Shown: one piece after another, positions 1 through 6,998 of the stretch
How the letters are laid out: every line of letters begins with the position of its first letter
Position numbering within the stretch: position 1 is the first letter of the stretch
DNA from: Deltaproteobacteria bacterium
GTDB lineage: Bacteria; Desulfobacterota; Anaeroferrophillalia; Anaeroferrophillales; Tharpellaceae
Direction: 5' to 3'
Length of the DNA: 7,620 nucleotides
NCBI GenBank assembly: GCA_030633185.1
Contig: DAOVTG010000119.1
Span: 1 to 7,620 of the forward strand
Notes under the pieces: model-generated
What the model saw: only the letters and a program-made list of their open reading frames with translations
Told to the model about the DNA's origin: nothing
Database searches by the model: none
Translations under genes and position numbers: made by a program

Positions 1-126
1 AAAAGTCCGATCTACTGCGCTGTTGTGGTTTTTCAGGCACTCGACATACTACATGTATGGTCTCGCGCCTGAAAAACCACAACATCTTGTATATCGAAAT
101 TTTTACTTAGCCATCCCGTGACTTTT
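1..126. repeat. Long palindromic intergenic element upstream of carB
   Basis: A perfect 18-bp inverted repeat has arms at 21-38 and 67-84 around a 28-nt loop. The loop holds a smaller hairpin (CATAC at 45-49, GTATG at 55-59). Outside the main stem, imperfect pairing continues (GATCTA near 9-14 against TATATC near 90-95), and AAAAGTC at 1-7 is the reverse complement of GACTTTT at 120-126, so the whole block behaves as one large interrupted palindrome whose left end may run out of the window. There is no open reading frame and no T-run directly after the main stem, so it is not a simple intrinsic terminator. I infer a dispersed intergenic repeat or mobile palindrome, or a structured RNA between carA (expected to the left) and carB. 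The structure is certain; the function is unknown. Confidence 0.75.
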
Positions 127-183
127 TACGAGGGCATCAACCGTTATAACAATTAATTTTTTCATATTTATCAGGAGAGATTC

Positions 184-3100
184 ATGCCCAAACGTGACGA
201 TATCAACAAAATTCTAATTATCGGTTCCGGCCCCATTGTTATTGGTCAGGCTTGCGAGTTTGACTACTCCGGCACCCAGGCCTGTAAAGCTTTAAAAGGG
301 CTCGGTTACGAAATTGTACTGGTCAACTCCAATCCGGCCACAATTATGACCGACCCGACGGTTGCCGATGTCACCTATATCGAGCCTTTGAACCTCGCCA
401 CCATAACCGAGATTATTGCCAAAGAGCGACCTGATGCCCTGCTTCCCAATCTCGGCGGCCAGACCGCTTTAAACCTCTCTTTTGCCCTTTCTAAGGAAGG
501 TGTTCTTGAACAATATGGAGTTAAAGTCATCGGCGTCAATATCGATGCCATTGAACGCGGTGAAGACCGCCAGGAGTTCAAGAACACGATGGCCCGTCTC
601 GGCCTTGAAGTTCCCAACAGTGAAATTGCCACCAACCTCAAAGAAGCTGAAGCGATTGTTGAAAAGATGGGACTGCCGGTAGTTATTCGTCCGGCCTACA
701 CGATGGGTGGTACGGGCGGCGGTTTTGCCTACAATAAGGATGAGTTTAAGACCATCGCAGCGCGGGGACTGGCCGCCAGCCCGGTCAGCCAGATTTTGGT
801 CGAGGAGTCGGTTTTGGGATGGGAAGAGCTCGAACTCGAGGTTGTCCGCGACGCCAAAAGCCAGAAAATCACGGTCTGTTTTATTGAAAATGTCGACGCC
901 ATGGGCGTTCATACCGGTGACTCCTTCTGTACCGCCCCGATGCTGACGATCTCTAAGGAGCTTCAGGATAGGCTGCAGAGATACTCTTACGATATCGTTG
1001 ATGCGATTGAAGTTATCGGCGGCACCAACGTTCAGTTCGCGCATGACCCGAAAACCGGAAGAGTTGTGGTCATCGAAATCAATCCCCGAACCTCGCGTTC
1101 GTCGGCTCTGGCCTCTAAAGCCACCGGCTTTCCGATCGCCTTGATCTCCGCCATGCTCGCCTGCGGCCTGACCTTGGACGAAATCCCTTACTGGCGGCTC
1201 GGCACCTTAGAGAAATACAGCCCCTACGGAGATTATGTCGTCGTCAAATTTGCGCGTTGGGCCTTTGAGAAATTCAAAGACGTAGAAAATCGCCTCGGCA
1301 CCCAGATGCGAGCGGTCGGCGAGGTCATGAGTATCGGCAAAAACTACAAAGAGTCATTCCAAAAAGCGATTCGTTCACTCGAAAACGACCGTCACGGCCT
1401 CGGTTTTGCCAAGGATTTCAACCAAAAAAGCCTTGAAGAACTGCTGGAGATGCTGCACGAACCAAGCAGCGAGCGTCACTTCATTATTTATGAAGCCCTG
1501 CGCAAAGGGGCAACCATTGCAAACCTCCATCAACTCACCCATATCAAGGCCTGGTTTCTTGAACAGATGCTAGAGCTTGTCCAACTCGAAGAAAAAATTC
1601 TCCAATTTAAAGGTTCGCTGCTGCCGGATGAACTCCTTAAGGAAGCCAAAAAGGATGGTTTTGCTGACAAATATCTGGCTTTAATCCTGGATCTGTCGGA
1701 AACCGTAATTCGTGAAAAACGGTTAGAACTCAATATTGTTGAAGCCTGGGAACCGGTTCCGGTTAGTGGGGTTGAGGATGCGGCCTACTATTTCTCCACG
1801 TATAATGCACCAGACAAGGTTTCCGTCAGCAAAAATCGCAAAATTATGATTTTAGGCGGTGGCCCCAACCGTATCGGCCAAGGCATAGAGTTTGATTATT
1901 GCTGTGTTCATGCCGCCTTTGCTCTGCGCCAAGCCGGCTATGAAACCATCATGGTCAACTGCAATCCGGAAACCGTCTCGACCGACTATGATACCTCCGA
2001 CAAACTCTATTTTGAACCCCTGACGGTCGAAGATGTTCTCGCAATCTATGACAAAGAGAAACCGGAAGGCGCCGTCTGCCAGTTTGGCGGCCAAACACCG
2101 CTCAACCTGGCGGCCGAGCTCGAAAGGGCCGGGGTCAAAATCTTGGGCACCTCACCGAAAACCATCGATCTCGCCGAAGATCGTGATCAATTCAACCAGA
2201 TGATGAAAAAACTCGGTATTCCGCAGCCGGAAGCGGGCATGGCCAGCACTCTGGATGAAGCTTTAGAGATCGCCGGAAGAATCGGTTACCCCCTGATCGT
2301 CCGGCCCTCTTATGTTCTCGGCGGCCGCGGCATGGAGGTGGTTCACGACCAGGAGATGCTCCGCGAATATGTTGGGAAGGCCACAGATGTCACCCCGGAA
2401 CGGCCGATTCTGGTTGATAAATTCCTCGAAAATGCGATTGAAGTCGAAGCCGATGCCATCGCCGACGGTGAGGACGCCTTCGTCCCGGCGGTCATGGAAC
2501 ATATCGAGCTGGCCGGGGTTCACTCCGGAGACTCGGCTTGTGTTATTCCACCGATCAATATCCCTCTGCGCCATATCGACACAATCGAGGAGTATACCAA
2601 AAAAATTGCCATTGAAATGAAAGTTGTCGGCCTTATGAATATCCAGTACGCAATTGCCGACGACCGGGTTTATATCCTTGAAGCCAATCCTCGCGCCAGC
2701 CGCACCGTCCCCTTGGTGAGCAAGATCTGTAATATCTCAATGGCAAGATTGGCCACCGAGGTGATGCTCGGCAAAAAGCTGAAAGATCTTAATTTGAAAC
2801 GCCGACCGATAACCCATTTCGGCGTTAAAGAAGCGGTTTTCCCTTTTAATATGTTCCCCGAAGTCGATCCCCTGCTTGGCCCGGAGATGCGCTCGACCGG
2901 GGAAGTTCTGGGGCTGGCCGACAACTACGGCCTCGCTTTTTTCAAAGCCCAGGAAGCGGCTGGCCAAACCCTGCCCCTCGAAGGAACCTTGCTGTTAACG
3001 GTATCATCCCGTGACCGCCAGGGAGCCCTTGAAGTCGCAACCCGCTTTTCGGAACTTGGTTTCACCATTAAAGCGACCAAAGGAACCCATCAATTTCTGG

Positions 3101-3384
3101 CCGATAACGACATCAAATCAGACCTTATTCTCAAACGCCATGAGGGTCGACCCAATATTGTCGACGCGATCACCAATAACGAAGTCCAACTCGTAGTCAA
3201 TACGCCAATCGGTAAACTGAGCACGGTCGATGACTCCTATATCCGTAAAACGGCCATCAAGTATAAGGTTCCCTATATCACAACCATGGCGGCCGCCATC
3301 GCCGCCGCCAAAGGCATCGCCGCGACCCGCAAAGGCCATGGCGAGGTTAAGAGCCTGCAACGCTATCATGCTGATATCGGTTAA
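184..3384 (+). CDS. carB: Carbamoyl phosphate synthetase large subunit, CarB
   Basis: CarB makes carbamoyl phosphate from bicarbonate, two ATP and ammonia channelled from the glutaminase subunit CarA, feeding pyrimidine and arginine synthesis in the cytoplasm. At 1066 residues it is full length (E. coli CarB is 1073). Two homologous halves are visible. The first ATP-grasp unit has D128-R129, R169 in an IRP motif, the glycine-rich TMGGTGGG (173-180) and metal ligands E298 and N300. An oligomerisation segment spans about 400-550. The second ATP-grasp unit starts near GGGPNRIGQG (558-567), with the YVLGGRG loop (710-716) and LEANPRASR (832-840). The C-terminal MGS-like regulatory domain covers about 935-1060 and normally binds UMP, IMP or ornithine. 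The ATG at 184 follows AGGAG by 6 nt. No key residue is missing and no frameshift is seen. carA is not in the window and probably lies to the left of the palindrome. Confidence 0.99.
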   Translation: MPKRDDINKILIIGSGPIVIGQACEFDYSGTQACKALKGLGYEIVLVNSNPATIMTDPTVADVTYIEPLNLATITEIIAKERPDALLPNLGGQTALNLSFALSKEGVLEQYGVKVIGVNIDAIERGEDRQEFKNTMARLGLEVPNSEIATNLKEAEAIVEKMGLPVVIRPAYTMGGTGGGFAYNKDEFKTIAARGLAASPVSQILVEESVLGWEELELEVVRDAKSQKITVCFIENVDAMGVHTGDSFCTAPMLTISKELQDRLQRYSYDIVDAIEVIGGTNVQFAHDPKTGRVVVIEINPRTSRSSALASKATGFPIALISAMLACGLTLDEIPYWRLGTLEKYSPYGDYVVVKFARWAFEKFKDVENRLGTQMRAVGEVMSIGKNYKESFQKAIRSLENDRHGLGFAKDFNQKSLEELLEMLHEPSSERHFIIYEALRKGATIANLHQLTHIKAWFLEQMLELVQLEEKILQFKGSLLPDELLKEAKKDGFADKYLALILDLSETVIREKRLELNIVEAWEPVPVSGVEDAAYYFSTYNAPDKVSVSKNRKIMILGGGPNRIGQGIEFDYCCVHAAFALRQAGYETIMVNCNPETVSTDYDTSDKLYFEPLTVEDVLAIYDKEKPEGAVCQFGGQTPLNLAAELERAGVKILGTSPKTIDLAEDRDQFNQMMKKLGIPQPEAGMASTLDEALEIAGRIGYPLIVRPSYVLGGRGMEVVHDQEMLREYVGKATDVTPERPILVDKFLENAIEVEADAIADGEDAFVPAVMEHIELAGVHSGDSACVIPPINIPLRHIDTIEEYTKKIAIEMKVVGLMNIQYAIADDRVYILEANPRASRTVPLVSKICNISMARLATEVMLGKKLKDLNLKRRPITHFGVKEAVFPFNMFPEVDPLLGPEMRSTGEVLGLADNYGLAFFKAQEAAGQTLPLEGTLLLTVSSRDRQGALEVATRFSELGFTIKATKGTHQFLADNDIKSDLILKRHEGRPNIVDAITNNEVQLVVNTPIGKLSTVDDSYIRKTAIKYKVPYITTMAAAIAAAKGIAATRKGHGEVKSLQRYHADIG

Positions 3385-3413
3385 ATAGTGCCTGACTATA
3401 TTGGGTAAATGCC

Positions 3414-4010
3414 ATGCCACTGTCTTTCCAAACTCTACATCATGGTACAGTCGCCTTCGGTTTCTTTAACATAGAATCCGACATGCTTCTGCTTCAGCAG
3501 TACTTTTTCTTTGCGGACTCTTTCTGCGCCTATGTTTCCTCCTGCGCGGATCACGAAACATGGAACCCCAATGGGGAATTTGAAATCTATGAAATTACCA
3601 ACCCAGAGAATGTGGGGGACTTGATGGGGGCCATCCACGGGGTTCGACACACCGGCTTTATCGGGGAAACCTACCGCAAATTCCCCTTCCCTGAAAACCC
3701 CGAGCATTTCAAACAAAATCCAAAGGGATTCAAGACCCAAAGCATCTTTAGAACCATGATTGCCCCCTACGCCAAAATTTCAATAATCCCCTTTATCCGC
3801 CAAGAGAACCGATACGTCCGTATCGGACACTACACTTTCGACCGAAACACCTTTCAAGAATTGCTTCTCTACGTAGGACGAGGCGGTTACCCGCAATGGA
3901 AGGATAAAACAAAACCCGACTACGTAACCGCCATGGAGAAGCGAATCGACAAAAGCACAAATAATATGTTCGAAAATTCCGGGGAAAAATTCCGGGGACA
4001 CCTTACTTAA
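3414..4010 (+). CDS. Conserved-looking hypothetical protein, aromatic-rich, function unknown
   Basis: I do not recognise this 198-residue protein. It starts 29 nt after the carB stop with only a weak purine-rich site (GGGT) before the ATG, so it may be read from carB transcripts. The N-terminus reads HGTVAFGFFNIESDMLLL followed by an aromatic stretch QQYFFFADSFC (residues 29-39). There are scattered cysteines, histidines and tryptophans, and a GFKTQSIFRTM segment in the middle. There is no convincing signal peptide and no long membrane helix, so it is probably a soluble cytoplasmic protein. It shows no HUH or DDE transposase motifs although it abuts a REP-like hairpin. Its last residues (roughly from EKFRGHLT) and its TAA stop are encoded by the left arm of that hairpin, which suggests the original C-terminus was replaced or trimmed when the repeat arrived. 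The long uninterrupted frame and structured composition favour a real gene. Confidence 0.65.
   Translation: MPLSFQTLHHGTVAFGFFNIESDMLLLQQYFFFADSFCAYVSSCADHETWNPNGEFEIYEITNPENVGDLMGAIHGVRHTGFIGETYRKFPFPENPEHFKQNPKGFKTQSIFRTMIAPYAKISIIPFIRQENRYVRIGHYTFDRNTFQELLLYVGRGGYPQWKDKTKPDYVTAMEKRIDKSTNNMFENSGEKFRGHLT
3973..3997. repeat. 12-bp tandem duplication at the edge of the REP-like hairpin
   Basis: AAAATTCCGGGG occurs at 3973-3984 and again at 3986-3997, separated by one A. The second copy runs into the left arm of the large inverted repeat. This looks like a duplicated element end or insertion scar and lies within the 3' end of the upstream gene. Confidence 0.6.
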
Positions 4011-4068
4011 TTATTAGTAACCAACGCAAAGGTTGGCTGGCAATAATTAAGTAAGGTGTCCCCGGAAT
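3989..4068. repeat. REP/RAYT-like palindromic element (27-bp perfect inverted repeat)
   Basis: Positions 3989-4015 and 4042-4068 are exact reverse complements (27 bp). The 26-nt centre contains a second small hairpin, CCAAC (4021-4025) with GTTGG (4032-4036). The nested hairpin resembles the ends of REP elements mobilised by REP-associated tyrosine transposases or IS200/IS605-type elements, where single-stranded hairpins are the substrate. No transposase gene is present, so this would be a non-autonomous copy. It sits between two convergent genes (3414-4010 and 4111-6339) and supplies the stop codon of the first. It could act as a bidirectional transcription barrier, although no clear T-tract follows either arm. 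The inverted repeat is seen directly; the family assignment is inference. Confidence 0.8.
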
Positions 4069-4110
4069 AGACTTCCATTGTCGCATCTCTTCATCCATCT
4101 CTCTCAAAAA

Positions 4111-6339
4111 TTATAAACTGAATTCCTCAACCGCTATCTGATAGATAATTTTATCAGCTTTTTTCATCAAGGCTTCTCTTTCATTAGCTGGCAAAAAAGA
4201 GTGGGAAAATGACTGTTTGATCATCGCCAACGCATCCCATAAGGTAAGACCATCGATCAGCCGGGAAGCCGTCAGATACTCATTGGTCAGTGTGGTTTTG
4301 CTGATACCCGGATTATCGGTGCAAAGGGTTAAGGGCAAACCCATCTCCCATAATTTTTTTAACGGATAAATGTTTTTCCTACTAAAGCCCGGACTCCCCA
4401 ACCGAGGATCGTGAAAACCGACAACCTCTAAATTACTGGTCGGACAAAGTTCTAAACAGATGTTACGATTACGAAAACGGGCCGCAAGTTCGGGAGCTTC
4501 GACCAATGTTAATCCATGACCGATACGATCGGCATGAAGATGATAAGCCGCCTGCCAAACTTTTTCCGCCAGAGCCTCTTCTTCACCCTCTCCAGCGTGA
4601 ATCGTGGTCGGCAGGCAATGTGCAAAAGCCTCCTCCAGTGATTCGGCAATATTTTTCAGTTCGCCGACCTCTTCATCTCCAGCCAGATCCAAACCCACGA
4701 CAAAATCCTTAAGCTCCTCATCTGCACGCGCCGCAAGTGCCAACTCCGCCGCCAAGCCTAACTGATCAGACCCTTTTTCGACATCACGACGATTAGTAAT
4801 AATCACAAAGGTGATTCGCGGCAACCAAGAGTTGTCTCCCTCTTTCCGGGCACTCCGTTCCAGTTGTTTCAGAGCCCGAAAAAAAAGCTGTAAAAATTGT
4901 AAACCATCACCACTCAGATATTTCAGCGGGCTGCCCCGCAGTTCACAATAGAGCAGCCGCTCTCTTTTTACATAGTCATAAACTTCGCGAGCATATTGCG
5001 CTATCGCCGCAACATGCCCTAAAATCGCTGATCCGGTCAACTCGCCGGGCCTCTCGTAAGCGGCAAAACCATGTTCATGTTCGGTGCGAAGAGCAAAACG
5101 CGGCCGGGTGGCAGCAAAAAGATGCTCCTCTAAAACCTCCTCCGAAAGATTAACCAGCAACGCCGCACAATTAGCGCTTCGATCACCTGTTTTAAGCAAC
5201 TCCGGCCACTCCCAGGGCCACTCTTTCTCTTGCAAAAGCCCGGCTACTCGAACCAGTGCCGCTTTTTTTTCATCCTCAGACAACGCCTGCCAGACCGCCG
5301 CCCCCACCCGTTTCTGGGCCGCAAGATCAAGAATTCCACCCAGATGACAATGGAGTTCGGCCTTCGGCAAACGCTGCAACCAACCTCGATGCGCCTCGGT
5401 CAATGGAGTTTCGCGTAAAAACTCAATAATTCTGGGAGCCAGCCGATAGAGACTACGCCAATTTTCATGACGCTCATCTTGGCTGACCGTCGCCAGATAG
5501 TTGCCCAGAAGCTGTTGGCCCTCTTTCTCACGCTCATTTATCTCTACCGCTAAACTTGCCGCCCCGGCTTCCGCCCGCCAGCGGCAACTCGTAAAATTGA
5601 GCCCCGAATTTCCGGCATTAATCTCAGGAGCCAACGGCAAAGGAAAACGAACCCCGGTTACCGGCCCCTGCTCCTGCCAATCAACATCCAATAAATCGCT
5701 GCGATAACCGCGCCCGACAAAAAGCGGCATCACCACAGAAACACAGGGCATAATCCGTTCAGGCAAGTTCTTGGCCTCTACTGCCGGAGACAAAACTTCT
5801 TCGGGCAAAGCCTTGGTCATAAATTCCGCCGTCGGCCGAAAAAGCTGCGGCGGCAAATCACCGTTATCAACAACATGGAGTAACGCATCACAACCAAAAA
5901 CAGTGCCCGCCCACTGCAAGTCGGCACTCATAGTTTTACGTCCACCGGCCAGAGAAAGCAAAACCTGACCCGAATTTCCGGTCAACTCCTGCGCTTTCAG
6001 CACGACCCGCAATGTCAACTCCCGAATCCGGCGGCACTCATCTTCACCCGCCAACTCATTAGTGCCAGCCGCTTGCCAAACTCGCAAAGGCCGGACATCG
6101 CCAAGCAGACCCCACCATTTGGCCAAGGAGTCAAGACTTTTAACCGTCTTCTCCCCCTCAGTGGTCACCACCCAAACCTCATCTGGAACCTGCAAACCCT
6201 GCTCCCGAACCAAAGCCTGCAGCCGTTCGCGTTGCGGATGTTTCACATAAAGCGGCAGAAAATCGGGATCAACAAAAGCCAGAACCTCGGGAATTACCGC
6301 CCAACTCGCCCCCAGCGTACAGACCAAAATATTCTTCAA
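4111..6339 (-). CDS. cad1: CARF-adenosine deaminase fusion, Cad1-type CRISPR-associated effector
   Basis: This 742-residue protein joins a cyclic-oligoadenylate sensor to a deaminase. Residues 1 to about 175 form a CARF domain of the NE0113/Csm6-like kind: the first strand ends in CTLGAS (7-12) and the ligand-binding signature SLAGGRKTMS lies at 129-138. A linker or extra domain spans about 180-320. The metal-dependent adenosine deaminase domain spans about 322-742, with zinc ligands H330 and H332 (PKAELHCHL), DLAGDE (551-556), H581 and catalytic E584 (IHAGE), catalytic H608 (RIGHG), CPTSN (632-636) and zinc ligand D675 (CTDNP). The aspartate usually following D675 is N676 here. Known Cad1 proteins of type III CRISPR systems are reported to deaminate ATP to ITP when cyclic oligoadenylate binds, limiting infection; the same role is inferred here. 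The start is a TTG overlapping the cas2 stop, chosen because the first CARF strand begins immediately. It is the last gene of the cas2-cas2-cad1 operon. Confidence 0.92.
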   Translation of the reverse strand: MKNILVCTLGASWAVIPEVLAFVDPDFLPLYVKHPQRERLQALVREQGLQVPDEVWVVTTEGEKTVKSLDSLAKWWGLLGDVRPLRVWQAAGTNELAGEDECRRIRELTLRVVLKAQELTGNSGQVLLSLAGGRKTMSADLQWAGTVFGCDALLHVVDNGDLPPQLFRPTAEFMTKALPEEVLSPAVEAKNLPERIMPCVSVVMPLFVGRGYRSDLLDVDWQEQGPVTGVRFPLPLAPEINAGNSGLNFTSCRWRAEAGAASLAVEINEREKEGQQLLGNYLATVSQDERHENWRSLYRLAPRIIEFLRETPLTEAHRGWLQRLPKAELHCHLGGILDLAAQKRVGAAVWQALSEDEKKAALVRVAGLLQEKEWPWEWPELLKTGDRSANCAALLVNLSEEVLEEHLFAATRPRFALRTEHEHGFAAYERPGELTGSAILGHVAAIAQYAREVYDYVKRERLLYCELRGSPLKYLSGDGLQFLQLFFRALKQLERSARKEGDNSWLPRITFVIITNRRDVEKGSDQLGLAAELALAARADEELKDFVVGLDLAGDEEVGELKNIAESLEEAFAHCLPTTIHAGEGEEEALAEKVWQAAYHLHADRIGHGLTLVEAPELAARFRNRNICLELCPTSNLEVVGFHDPRLGSPGFSRKNIYPLKKLWEMGLPLTLCTDNPGISKTTLTNEYLTASRLIDGLTLWDALAMIKQSFSHSFLPANEREALMKKADKIIYQIAVEEFSL

Positions 6340-6356
6340 AGCAGATAAAACTCCTT
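6336..6356 (-). promoter_or_regulatory. Ribosome binding site and TTGA stop/start overlap of cad1
   Basis: On the minus strand AAGGAG (6356-6351) lies 11 nt before the TTG start at 6339-6337. That TTG overlaps the upstream cas2 stop TGA (6338-6336) as TTGA. The rare start codon, slightly long spacing and 4-nt overlap suggest coupled and modest translation, fitting a potentially self-toxic effector. The start choice is supported by the protein N-terminus MKNILVCTLG, which matches a typical first CARF strand. Confidence 0.7.
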
Positions 6357-6620
6357 CTCGTCCAGATCGCAGAACTCACCCGGCCCATACTTCATCTTTT
6401 TCTGCCAACAGCGTTGACAAAGATCAAAATAGACGACAAAATCTTCATCTTCAATAATCCACCTGACCGCCTGACGTAAACGGGCGATAACAACCTCCGT
6501 CGCCTCAACCTCAAAGACCGATTTCTGCACCCGGAAACCGTAACTTTCCATCTTTTTTGCGACCTTCTGCAGACGTTTAGGGTCGCGGATATCATAAATA
6601 ACCAACCAGTGTTTCATCAT
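6336..6620 (-). CDS. cas2: CRISPR-associated endonuclease Cas2 (second tandem copy)
   Basis: A 94-residue ferredoxin-fold Cas2, the dimeric partner of Cas1 in capturing and integrating new spacers. It has the first-strand YDI motif with metal-binding D10, PKRL at 14-17, RVQKS at 30-34 and an LCQRC motif (67-71). The length is normal for Cas2. The frame is open upstream to 6689, but the residues before the MMKHW start do not resemble Cas2 and lie within the preceding gene. The ATG at 6620 overlaps the preceding cas2 stop by one base (TGATG), so translation is probably coupled; the next ATG at 6617 is an alternative. It is clearly related to but quite different from the first copy, sharing YDI, PKRL, RVQKS and CxxC while diverging elsewhere, so this is not a recent duplication. 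Confidence 0.93.
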   Translation of the reverse strand: MMKHWLVIYDIRDPKRLQKVAKKMESYGFRVQKSVFEVEATEVVIARLRQAVRWIIEDEDFVVYFDLCQRCWQKKMKYGPGEFCDLDEKEFYLL

Positions 6621-6895
6621 CACAAAATCTCGAAAGCCAACAGTTTTATCAACGTACCAGTGCCATCGGTCAAGGCTTTGCGGCTGCAATCTTCACACAG
6701 GGGATAGATAAAGAAATAGTCTTTTTCACTATCGACCACAGCCAACACCTGATCACGCATACGCTCCATCCGTTTTTGCTCCATCTCACATTGAAAGAAT
6801 GATTTCTGCACCCTTAAACCAAAATCCTCCAGAATTTTAGCCGTCAGCCGCAAACGTTTAGGCTGGGAAATATCGTAACAGACAAGATAGATCAT
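6620..6895 (-). CDS. cas2: CRISPR-associated endonuclease Cas2 (first tandem copy)
   Basis: A 91-residue Cas2 beginning MIYLVCYDIS, with the metal-binding aspartate at D8, PKRL at 12-15, RVQKS at 28-32 and a CEDC motif at 67-70. It is full length and intact. The ATG at 6895 is preceded by AAGGA about 11 nt upstream. It is the first gene of the overlapping cas2-cas2-cad1 set. Its upstream neighbour on the same strand is the probable cas1, whose stop lies about 650 bp away with an oppositely oriented toxin-antitoxin pair in between. I see no convincing sigma70 promoter on the minus strand in the 103 nt before this gene, so it may depend on read-through from cas1 or on a weak promoter. It may pair with itself or with the second Cas2 as a heterodimer. 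Confidence 0.93.
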   Translation of the reverse strand: MIYLVCYDISQPKRLRLTAKILEDFGLRVQKSFFQCEMEQKRMERMRDQVLAVVDSEKDYFFIYPLCEDCSRKALTDGTGTLIKLLAFEIL

Positions 6896-6944
6896 GATGC
6901 CAAATATCCTTCAGTTGCCTTTTTTTGCCTTTGCACAACCCCCG

Positions 6945-6973
6945 TTGACATTACACTTCGTTTGAATTATGAT
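6945..6973 (+). promoter_or_regulatory. Sigma70 promoter of the toxin-antitoxin operon
   Basis: TTGACA at 6945-6950 is a perfect -35 hexamer, and TATGAT at 6968-6973 is a five-of-six -10 hexamer, with an ideal 17-nt spacer. A purine-rich ribosome site GGGAGG (6983-6988) and the antitoxin ATG at 6999 follow. In this family the antitoxin, alone or with the toxin, normally represses its own promoter, but I could not identify a clear operator palindrome. The promoter points away from cas2 and towards the 3' end of cas1. Confidence 0.85.
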
Positions 6974-6998
6974 AGAAGAAAAGGGAGGATGAATAATC

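Noticed and set aside
1..126. Possible CRISPR repeat or intrinsic terminator in the upstream palindrome
   Set aside because: There is no regular direct repeat with spacers, and no T-run directly follows the main stem.
122..150. Possible carB promoter with TATAAC at 145-150
   Set aside because: No acceptable -35 hexamer lies at the right spacing, and carB is usually transcribed with carA.
469..1044. Long open frame antisense to carB (191 codons)
   Set aside because: It lies wholly within carB in a strand and frame where a biased codon third position often leaves long open frames. It shows no recognisable motif, and carB is certain.
3385..3413. Small ATAGT/ACTAT inverted repeat after the carB stop
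   Set aside because: A 5-bp AT-rich stem with no T-tract is too weak to call a terminator.
5603..5981. 13-mer CCCGAATTTCCGG repeated at 5603-5615 and 5969-5981
   Set aside because: Both copies encode the same short G-N-S-G peptide within the deaminase fusion gene. Two copies 366 bp apart with no regular spacing do not make an array.
6621..6689. Upstream extension of the second cas2 frame giving a 117-residue protein
   Set aside because: The extra 23 residues overlap the preceding cas2 and do not look like Cas2. The ATG at 6620 gives the normal Cas2 start and a TGATG overlap.
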